A stretch of 10,732 nt of DNA, taken from positions 1-10,732 of the forward strand of contig JBICIE010000088.1 of NCBI GenBank assembly GCA_043101635.1, in the 5' to 3' direction. Both the position numbers and the translations under genes were made by a program. The notes under the pieces are model-generated. The model was not told where the DNA came from. It ran no database searches and saw only the letters and a program-made list of their open reading frames with translations. Shown piece by piece: positions 5,160 to 10,732 of this stretch. Every line of letters starts with the position of its first letter. Positions within the stretch are counted from its first letter, which is position 1. Source of the DNA: CAYMJK01 sp043101635. Its GTDB lineage: Bacteria; Planctomycetota; Phycisphaerae; Phycisphaerales; UBA1924.

Positions 5160-7567
5160 CGGGCCCTGACCTCAATGACGCGTTCGATGATCTGCCGGGC
5201 CGGCTCGAGGCAGGCGCGGTCGTTGCACGCCTGGTACTGCACGAGGATGCGAACGGGCGTCGGTCCCGGCGGCGCAGCGCCGCCGAAACGCACCAGCGCG
5301 ACGATCCTGACTTCGCCGGCGAGCACATCGATGGGCGCTTCGGCGTAGGCGGCCTGGAGCGGACTGCTGGGCGGATATGTGATGTCCAGCACTTCAATGG
5401 GCGCATCGCTGCGGACATCCAGCGCGGTGGGCGTCAGCTCCGGCGCCGAGGCGCTGCTGGCGTTGATGTGCCAGCCTTCGTCGATCGCGAGCGTCACGGC
5501 GACTGTGAAGATCTCGCCGGGCGCGACCGACTCCGGCAGTTCGACAGCGCCGATCGCGATGCGCTGCGCCGATGGGCTCGTCTGTGCGGCGCCGGCGTCC
5601 CCGATCGACGGCTCGCCGACGATGGCGCCATCGGGGCGGAGCGCCAGGTACCGGTGCAGGCCGTGGGTGAGCACGAGAGCGGCCTGCGGCTGCGCGTCGA
5701 GGATGCCGGAGAGGGCGCGCAGCGTCTCGCCGGCGCGATCGAGCCACATCTGGTCGCCAGTCACCTCGGCGAGGTCGATCAGGCAGTGGACCATGGCAGA
5801 CGAGCCGGCGGGAATGGCGCCGTCGGCGCCCGCGATCGTGCGCACGATCAGGTGCTTGCTGTCGGGTCCGAAGTAGTAGTCGCCCCCGGGGCGCCGGAAG
5901 CGGGCGTCCGCCTGCTCGACGAGGTCCATCGCATGGTCGAGCCAGCCGCCCTCGGGATCGGCCCGGTGCAGCGTGAGCATGGCCCGCGCGAGCAGCGCGT
6001 AATCCTCGAGGAACGCCTGCTGGGAGACCTCGCCCTCGCGCCAGATGCGCATCAGGCCGTCGTCCGTGATGAGGTTGTCCAGGACAAAGCGTGCCGCGCC
6101 GCCGGCCCGCCGGAGCAGGGCGGGATCGTCGAGCGCCACGGAGGCGAAGGCGAGGGCGTCGATCATCAGGCCGTTCCAGCCGGCAATGACCTTGTCATCC
6201 AGCCGGGGGAGTTGACGCTGGTCGCGGGCCGCGCCGAGCTGCGCCAGCACGGGCTGAAGCTGCGCGCGCAGCTCGGCCGGGGTGCGGTCAAGCCGGTCAG
6301 CAAGCTCGGTGAGCGGCGCCTTCATGACCAGGGCTCCGCCATCCGGGTGGGGATGACCTTCGAACTTTGGAATGTCGGCAAGTTCGAAGACCTCGGCGAA
6401 CAGCGCTCGCTGCACGGGATCGAGCAGCCGATCGATCTCCTCCTGCGTCCACGCGTAGTAGGCGCCCTCCACTGCGTTGGTCTCGGCGTCCAGGGCGGAG
6501 TAGAAGCCGCCCTGTGGACTGGTCATGCGCCGGTCGAGGTAGCGCACGATATCCTCGATGACCCAGCGGAAGCGCTCGTCGCCGGTGTGCCGATATGCCG
6601 CGGCGTAAGCGCGCATGAGCTGGGCCTGGTTGTAGAGCATCTTCTCGAAATGGGGGATGCGCCAGGCCTCATCGGTGCTGTACCGGTGGAAGCCGCCACC
6701 GACGTGGTCGTAGATCCCGCCGGCGGCCAGGTGGCGCAGCGTCACCAGCGCCATGTCGGCGACGGTCTCCTGGCCGTCCTGGCGGGCGACATCGAGCATG
6801 AACTCGTAGCTGAAGCCCATGGGAAACTTCGGCGCGAGGCCGAAGCCACCGTGATCGGGGTCGAAGGCGCCGGCAAGATCCGCGATGGCCCGCTGCACCA
6901 CCTGCGGGCCGACAGCGCTCTGCGGCGCCGGCTCCGTGAGGATCTGGCGGATGACGCTGGTGAGTTCATCGGCGCCGTTGAGCAGCACCGGGCGCTCCTC
7001 GGCCCAGGCGCTGGCGATGGCGTTCATGAGCGTGGGGAAGCCGGGGCGGCCGGGCTCATCGGCCGGCCCGAAGTATGTGCCGGCGACGAACGGTTTCAGA
7101 TCAGGCGTCAGGAAGACGCTGTTGGGCCAGCCGGCGCTGTCGCTGACAAGGCGCGTGGCCATCATGTAGATCTCGTCGATGTCCGGGCGCTGCTCGCGAT
7201 CGACCTTGATGTTCACGAACACCTCATTCATGCGGGCGGCGATAATTGGGTCGCTGAAGACCAGCCGCTCCATGACGTGGCACCAGTAGCAGGTGGAGTA
7301 GCCGACGCTGAGGAAGATGACCTTGTCTTCGGCGCGAGCCCGCTCGAAGGCGGCCTCGCCCCAGGGATACCAGTCCACGGGGTTATGGGCATGCTGGAGG
7401 AGATAGGGGCTGGTCGAGTCAGCCAGACGGTTGGTGTACTTCCAGGAGCCATCTTCATTGCGGAGGGCGGCTTCGTGGTTTCCCGGCTCGCTGAGAGGTT
7501 GTGCGGCGTCACAGAACCCCGCCAGCGGCGCCAGCATACAGATGAGAACGCGGGTGAGAGCGGGCAT
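5156..7567 (-). CDS. Exported DUF255/SPATA20-family thioredoxin-like protein with C-terminal DsbD-alpha-like domain
   Basis: An 803-residue protein with three parts after a likely signal peptide (1 to about 21). Residues 46-190 form the DUF255 thioredoxin-like domain: N-R-L-A, S-P-Y-L-L-Q-H-A-H-N-P-V-D-W-Y-P-W (53-69), S-T-C93-Y-W-C96-H-V-M-E and K-V-D-R-E-Q-R-P-D-I-D. Residues 220-645 are the alpha/alpha-barrel region typical of YyaL/SPATA20 (G-G-G-F-H-R-Y-S, P-H-F-E-K-M-L-Y, D-K-V-I-A-G-W-N-G-L-M, F-L-E-D-Y-A-L-L). Residues 665-803 resemble the N-terminal domain of DsbD (I-D-E-G-W-H-I-N near 695; Y-Q-A-C781-N-D-R-A-C786 near the end). Family members often have C-H-W-C; here it is C-Y-W-C. 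The biochemical role of the family is poorly known; the fusion and export suggest disulfide exchange outside the cytoplasm, without a membrane electron carrier in the same protein. ATG 7567 follows an AAAGG site and is divergent from the hydrolase gene. Confidence 0.93.
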   Translation of the reverse strand: MPALTRVLICMLAPLAGFCDAAQPLSEPGNHEAALRNEDGSWKYTNRLADSTSPYLLQHAHNPVDWYPWGEAAFERARAEDKVIFLSVGYSTCYWCHVMERLVFSDPIIAARMNEVFVNIKVDREQRPDIDEIYMMATRLVSDSAGWPNSVFLTPDLKPFVAGTYFGPADEPGRPGFPTLMNAIASAWAEERPVLLNGADELTSVIRQILTEPAPQSAVGPQVVQRAIADLAGAFDPDHGGFGLAPKFPMGFSYEFMLDVARQDGQETVADMALVTLRHLAAGGIYDHVGGGFHRYSTDEAWRIPHFEKMLYNQAQLMRAYAAAYRHTGDERFRWVIEDIVRYLDRRMTSPQGGFYSALDAETNAVEGAYYAWTQEEIDRLLDPVQRALFAEVFELADIPKFEGHPHPDGGALVMKAPLTELADRLDRTPAELRAQLQPVLAQLGAARDQRQLPRLDDKVIAGWNGLMIDALAFASVALDDPALLRRAGGAARFVLDNLITDDGLMRIWREGEVSQQAFLEDYALLARAMLTLHRADPEGGWLDHAMDLVEQADARFRRPGGDYYFGPDSKHLIVRTIAGADGAIPAGSSAMVHCLIDLAEVTGDQMWLDRAGETLRALSGILDAQPQAALVLTHGLHRYLALRPDGAIVGEPSIGDAGAAQTSPSAQRIAIGAVELPESVAPGEIFTVAVTLAIDEGWHINASSASAPELTPTALDVRSDAPIEVLDITYPPSSPLQAAYAEAPIDVLAGEVRIVALVRFGGAAPPGPTPVRILVQYQACNDRACLEPARQIIERVIEVRAR

Positions 7568-7662
7568 GAGACGCCTTTCGGCCTGCGGGCAATGATTGCG
7601 GACTGTATCCGGCGCCGGGCCCGGATTCGGCGGGGACTCGCCCGGCGCCCCGAGGAGCGATG

Positions 7663-9684
7663 ATGCGACTGGCTTTGATCATCTGGCTGGCGATGCTGCT
7701 CGCCCCCGGGCAGCTTGCGCCGGCCCGGGCGGAGGTCGTCGGCGTTGAGATCGATGCTCGCAGCGTGATCCTCGGCGGGCAGTATTTCGCGGACGCCGGG
7801 GCGTACGAGAAGCTCTCGGGCGTGGTGCGTTTCGCCTTCGATCCGCAGAATCCCGCCAACGCTCGGATCGTGGATCTGGACAAGGCGCCGCGCAACGGGC
7901 GCGGGCTGGTCGAGGCGAGCGCCAACTTCATGGTGCTCCAGCCAACCGATCCCAGGAAGCGGCGCGGCGTGGCGCTGGTGGAGGTCAGCAACCGCGGGGG
8001 AAAGGCGTCGCTGAGCTACTTCAACCGCGGGCGGGGCGCACCCGATCCGGTCGATCCGGCGCACTTCGGCGACGGTCTGCTGATGCGCCAGGGGCTGACG
8101 ATCATCTGGGTCGGGTGGCAGTGGGATGTGCCCGAGCGCCCCGGGCAACTCCGGCTGGATGTTCCGATTGCGCGCAACGCCGACGGGAGCGCGATCACGG
8201 GGCTGGTGCGGGCGGACTGGGTCGTGGAGCGGGCCGTCACGACGCTCGCCCTCGCGCACCGGGACCACATTGCCTACCCGGTCAGTGACCCGATGGATCC
8301 GCGCAACACGCTGACGGTGCGCAGCGGCCGCCTCGGGCAGCGCCAGATCGTGCCGCGGGAGGCGTGGCGCTTCGGGCGCGAGCAGGATGGCGCGGTGGTT
8401 CAGGACGCCACGCACATCTTCATGGAGGCCGGCTTCGAGCCCGGTCGCATCTACGAGCTGGTGTATGTGGCGCAGGATCCGCGGGTCGTCGGTCTCGGCC
8501 TCGCGGCGATTCGCGACATCATTTCGTACGCCAAGCACGATCCGGACTGTCCGTTTCCAGCGCGACTGGGGATCGCCTGGGGCGTGTCGCAGACCGGGCG
8601 CTTCCTGCGGCAGTTCCTGTATCAGGGCTTCAACATCGATGAGCAGGCGCGCCGGGCTTACGACGGGATGCTGATTCATACGGCGGGGGCTGGGCGCGGC
8701 AGCTTCAACCATCGCTTCGGGCAGCCCTCGCGCGACGCCCACCGCTTCAGCGCCTTCTTCTATCCCACAGACATCTTCCCGTTCACCAGCCGGGCCCAGG
8801 CGGACCCGGTGACGGGGCGCACCGACGGGCTCGTGAAGATGGCGCCGGAGTTCTGCCCGAAGACGTTCTACACCAACACCGGCTACGAGTACTGGGGGCG
8901 GGCGGCAGCGCTGATCCACACCAGCGTGGATGGAAAGCGCGACATCGCGCCGCTCGAGAACGAGCGCATCTATCACCTCGCCAGCGGGCAGCACTTTGTC
9001 GGCCGGCCGGCGCCGCGCCCGATCGAGGAAGGCTCGCCGGCCGCGCTCGGCAACCCGCTGGACTTCCTGGTCACCCTGCGGGCGCTGCTGATGGGGCTGA
9101 TCAACTGGGTCGAGCGCGACATCCAGCCGCCAAGTTCGGCGTATCCGACGCTCGCAGATGGCACGCTCGTGCCGCTGGGGCAGTTCCAGTTCCCGGCCAT
9201 CCCGGGCGTCAGGCCCCCCACCGTCGCCCAGCAGGCGTACCGCGCCGACTACGGACCGTTGTTCGACGCCCGGGGGATCGTGTCGGTGCAGCCGCCGCGC
9301 CTGGGGCCGGCGTTTGCGGCGCTCGTGCCTGCGGTCGATCAGCTTGGCAACGAGGCGGGTGGAGCGCCATCCATGGAGATCCTGGCGCCGCTGGCGACGC
9401 ACACGCCGTGGAGCCTGCGCACCGGCCTGCCCGGGCCGCAGAACGAACTGCGCGATTTCATCGGCATGTACATCCCGCTGGCGCTGACGGAGGCAGAGCG
9501 TGCGGCATCCGGCGATGAGCGCCCGAGCATCGAGGCGCTGTACCCATCGCGGGAGGCGTACCTGCGCCGCGCGCGCAGCGCTGCGGTGGACCTGCTGGCG
9601 CGGGGGCTGCTGCTGCAGGAGGATATGGAGCCGGCGCTGGAGCGGATGGCGCGGGCGTGGGACGCCGCGCACGGGCAGCGGTAG
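7663..9684 (+). CDS. Exported alpha/beta hydrolase of the Abhydrolase_10 type
   Basis: A 673-residue secreted hydrolase. A hydrophobic signal peptide (L-I-I-W-L-A-M-L-L) ends near A-P-A-R-A/E (about residue 23). The key block is G-V-S-Q-T-G-R-F-L-R-Q-F-L-Y-Q-G-F-N (307-324), with S309 as probable nucleophile, as in the large 'alpha/beta hydrolase domain' family (Pfam Abhydrolase_10). Family blocks that follow are G-S-F-N-H-R-F-G-Q-P-S-R (346-357), N-T-G-Y-E-Y-W (405-411, E409 a possible acid) and Y-H-L-A-S-G-Q-H-F (437-445, H444 the probable catalytic histidine). The family's substrates are largely unknown, so only an esterase- or hydrolase-like activity can be suggested. Two adjacent ATGs exist; GAGGAG lies 2 nt before 7660 but 5 nt before 7663, so 7663 is chosen. 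The 95-nt divergent gap to the DUF255 gene shows no clear promoter. Confidence 0.92.
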   Translation: MRLALIIWLAMLLAPGQLAPARAEVVGVEIDARSVILGGQYFADAGAYEKLSGVVRFAFDPQNPANARIVDLDKAPRNGRGLVEASANFMVLQPTDPRKRRGVALVEVSNRGGKASLSYFNRGRGAPDPVDPAHFGDGLLMRQGLTIIWVGWQWDVPERPGQLRLDVPIARNADGSAITGLVRADWVVERAVTTLALAHRDHIAYPVSDPMDPRNTLTVRSGRLGQRQIVPREAWRFGREQDGAVVQDATHIFMEAGFEPGRIYELVYVAQDPRVVGLGLAAIRDIISYAKHDPDCPFPARLGIAWGVSQTGRFLRQFLYQGFNIDEQARRAYDGMLIHTAGAGRGSFNHRFGQPSRDAHRFSAFFYPTDIFPFTSRAQADPVTGRTDGLVKMAPEFCPKTFYTNTGYEYWGRAAALIHTSVDGKRDIAPLENERIYHLASGQHFVGRPAPRPIEEGSPAALGNPLDFLVTLRALLMGLINWVERDIQPPSSAYPTLADGTLVPLGQFQFPAIPGVRPPTVAQQAYRADYGPLFDARGIVSVQPPRLGPAFAALVPAVDQLGNEAGGAPSMEILAPLATHTPWSLRTGLPGPQNELRDFIGMYIPLALTEAERAASGDERPSIEALYPSREAYLRRARSAAVDLLARGLLLQEDMEPALERMARAWDAAHGQR

Positions 9685-9831
9685 GCAGCGACGCGCCGAC
9701 TGTTGCTGATGCCGCGCAACAGGCCGGGGCGATTGTGGCGGGGCCGCGGCCCTGTTTGCGGCCAGCGCGGGGGGCGCCCTGCGGCAGTTGGAGTAGGGTG
9801 GGGCGCGGCTTTCGGGGTCCCCGGAGCCGGG

Positions 9832-9857
9832 GCCGACCGCCTCGGCGCGCGTTTTTT
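9832..9857 (+). terminator. Weak terminator candidate after the hydrolase gene
   Basis: A 5-bp stem, gccga (9832-9836) with tcggc (9842-9846), is followed after gcgcg by a run of six T (9852-9857). A second GC hairpin (ccccgg/ccgggg, 9819-9832) lies immediately before it. The stem is short and displaced from the T run, and the T run may instead belong to the AT-rich upstream part of the next promoter. Confidence 0.3.
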
Positions 9858-9865
9858 CGGACTTT

Positions 9866-9896
9866 TTGCTTGCATACCCCCCCCTTCCTGTATAAT
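9866..9896 (+). promoter_or_regulatory. Promoter with perfect TATAAT and a C8 run in the spacer
   Basis: In otherwise GC-rich sequence there is an AT-rich patch with T6 and T5 runs (9852-9867) and a perfect -10 TATAAT (9891-9896). Two overlapping partial -35 boxes are possible: TTGCTT (9866-9871, spacer 19) or TTGCAT (9870-9875, spacer 15). Between them and the -10 lies a run of eight C (9877-9884). Transcription would start near 9903, leaving a leader of about 70 nt that contains a perfect 10-bp palindrome, gcgggcccgc (9932-9941). It would drive the 9975-10574 gene and its downstream partner. The rest of the 290-nt gap (9685-9974) shows no convincing gene. Confidence 0.65.
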
Positions 9897-9974
9897 GCCC
9901 AGGGTTTAAGGTCGCCAGCGGGGGAATGCCGGCGGGCCCGCTCGCGATTCGTGGTAGCCGGTCGGAGCCTCCCA

Positions 9975-10574
9975 ATGCCGACCACGCTCATCTCAGCCCA
10001 GAACGCCTGGCAGCCCTGGTTCAGCGAGGGCAACAACCAGTTCTTCACCTCGGATGAGGACCTCAGCGATCCGGAGGCCTATCTGCACGCCACATCGCCA
10101 TGGACATCCGATCTGGCGCCGGCAACCGACGACCAGCGGCTGGTCGTCAGCGGCACGGACTTCGCGGCCAACAACCTCGAGCTTTCCTTCATCGGCAAGG
10201 TACCCCAGACCGGCGACGCGCCCTACCACGCTATCGGCGCGCTCTGGGGCTTCTCGAAGCTCGTCGAGCCCGATGGTGACTACTTCGCGCGATATCTCGC
10301 GCAGTTCGAACTGGTGCTGGGCACGGCCGATCGCGCTTCGGGAAGCTCGATCCTGCCCAGCGGCGCCAAGTTCGTCCGCGCCATCACCCCGACGGTGGAC
10401 CGCTCGCTGTTCCCCGGCATCCGCATCACCGGGCAGGAGGGCCAGGCCGCGGCGGTGATGACGCTGGATGCCATCGGCTTCTTCGGTTTCATCCTGGAGC
10501 TGCGCGCCAAGAAGCCAGCCGGCGCCGACGGGTCGGCGATGAGCGCGGTCGGCGCCCTGCGCCGGGTGGTTTGA
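9975..10574 (+). CDS. Unrecognised 199-residue protein
   Basis: I do not recognise the family. The protein has no signal peptide, no clear membrane segment and no cysteine. It begins with an aromatic and acidic stretch (A-W-Q-P-W-F-S-E-G-N-N-Q-F-F-T-S-D-E-D, residues 10-28). The rest has alternating hydrophobic patterns suggesting beta strands (L-E-L-S-F-I-G-K-V; Y-L-A-Q-F-E-L-V-L-G; A-I-G-F-F-G-F-I-L-E-L), and it ends in a Lys/Ala/Gly-rich tail. A beta-sandwich structural protein is conceivable but untested. The ATG at 9975 is chosen because GGAG lies 7 nt upstream and a strong promoter precedes it; the same frame stays open back to 9657 without initiation signals. The stop is 14 nt before the next start codon, so the two are probably one operon. 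Confidence 0.8.
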   Translation: MPTTLISAQNAWQPWFSEGNNQFFTSDEDLSDPEAYLHATSPWTSDLAPATDDQRLVVSGTDFAANNLELSFIGKVPQTGDAPYHAIGALWGFSKLVEPDGDYFARYLAQFELVLGTADRASGSSILPSGAKFVRAITPTVDRSLFPGIRITGQEGQAAAVMTLDAIGFFGFILELRAKKPAGADGSAMSAVGALRRVV

Positions 10575-10575
10575 C

Positions 10576-10582
10576 AAGGAGG
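10576..10582 (+). promoter_or_regulatory. Consensus ribosome binding site of the last gene
   Basis: AAGGAGG lies 6 nt before the ATG at 10589 and 2 nt after the stop of the preceding gene. It supports the start of this otherwise short fragment and strong translation within an operon. Confidence 0.85.
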
Positions 10583-10588
10583 ACTGTG

Positions 10589-10732
10589 ATGAAGCGCGCG
10601 AATCTGATCGGCGTCGCGGCAGCGCTGTACCTGTGCCCCAGCGCCGGCGCGCAGCCACAGGTGTGCGGGCTGGAGACGTTCGACGCGATTTCCCCGGACT
10701 ACTGGCTTGGCGTCGAGTCGGCGGTCGGCCGG
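10589..10732 (+). CDS. Secreted protein, N-terminal fragment
   Basis: The first 48 codons of a gene that runs off the right edge. The N-terminus is a typical signal peptide: M-K-R, a hydrophobic core (L-I-G-V-A-A-A-L-Y-L), then S-A-G-A-Q with probable cleavage near residue 21. The mature start, Q-P-Q-V-C-G-L-E-T-F-D, is reminiscent of secreted planctomycete proteins that carry C-terminal anchors, but no domain can be assigned from so little. It lies 14 nt downstream of the unknown 199-residue gene with a near-perfect ribosome binding site, so co-transcription is likely. Confidence 0.8.
   Translation, partial: MKRANLIGVAAALYLCPSAGAQPQVCGLETFDAISPDYWLGVESAVGR

Noticed and set aside
5468..7663. 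A 731-codon open frame on the plus strand
   Set aside because: It is the antisense shadow of the DUF255-DsbD gene, whose domains are unmistakable. The antisense translation is low-complexity and has no credible domain.
9657..9974. Upstream extension of the 199-residue protein
   Set aside because: It crosses the end of the hydrolase gene, the T runs and the promoter, and has no ribosome binding site. The ATG at 9975 has one.
7228..9975. A 915-codon open frame on the minus strand
   Set aside because: It lies opposite the clear hydrolase gene and overlaps the DUF255 gene start. Its Arg/Pro/Ala-rich translation matches no family pattern, as expected for antisense frames in GC-rich DNA.
1..10732. 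Mobile element, phage or defence island
   Set aside because: No transposase, integrase, recombinase, tRNA-associated attachment site, nuclease or toxin-antitoxin pattern was seen in the translated genes.

Overview
The window is GC-rich, gene-dense bacterial DNA with nine protein genes, two of them cut by the window edges. The best taxonomic clue is the C-terminus of the gene at 362-1720. It carries two aspartate-rich calcium-loop repeats and ends in Gly-Cys, the pattern of the 'GC-type dockerin' anchor known mainly from Phycisphaerae (Planctomycetota). A planctomycete of that class is therefore the most likely source. This is inferred from one domain plus the high GC and is not proven.

Layout from left to right. 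(1) 3-257, plus: the tail of a thioredoxin-fold (redoxin/TlpA-like) protein, followed by a short tandem repeat and a hairpin that looks like a terminator. (2) 362-1720, minus: a secreted FG-GAP-type beta-propeller protein with a GC-type dockerin, with a plausible sigma70-like promoter just upstream. (3) 1873-2898, plus: thyX, flavin-dependent thymidylate synthase, with an in-frame low-complexity insertion built on four copies of an 8-nt repeat. (4) 2939-4087, minus: a lipoprotein with a probable TIM-barrel glycosidase-like domain and a D-N-E-S-W motif resembling the catalytic motif of GH56 hyaluronidases. (5) 4233-5159, minus: an RmlD-like NAD(P)-dependent sugar-nucleotide reductase. Its start codon overlaps the stop codon of the gene upstream. 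(6) 5156-7567, minus: an exported DUF255/SPATA20-family protein with a DsbD-alpha-like C-terminal domain. (7) 7663-9684, plus: an exported alpha/beta hydrolase. (8) 9685-9974: an intergenic region with an AT-rich promoter whose spacer contains a C8 run. (9) 9975-10574, plus: an unrecognised 199-residue protein. (10) 10589 to the right edge: the start of a secreted protein, 14 nt downstream and probably in the same operon.

Genes 6 and 5 form a translationally coupled pair on the minus strand. Gene 4 follows 145 nt later, past a large hairpin, with its own very strong ribosome binding site, so it may be a separate unit. Much of the window encodes exported or cell-surface proteins (propeller-dockerin, lipoprotein, DUF255-DsbD fusion, hydrolase, secreted fragment); thyX is the housekeeping gene.

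I saw no tRNA, rRNA, CRISPR array, transposase, integrase, or toxin or defence module. The points most worth following up are the repeat insertion in thyX, the DUF255-DsbD-alpha fusion, the hyaluronidase-like lipoprotein, and the promoter with a homopolymer spacer in front of the unknown two-gene operon.
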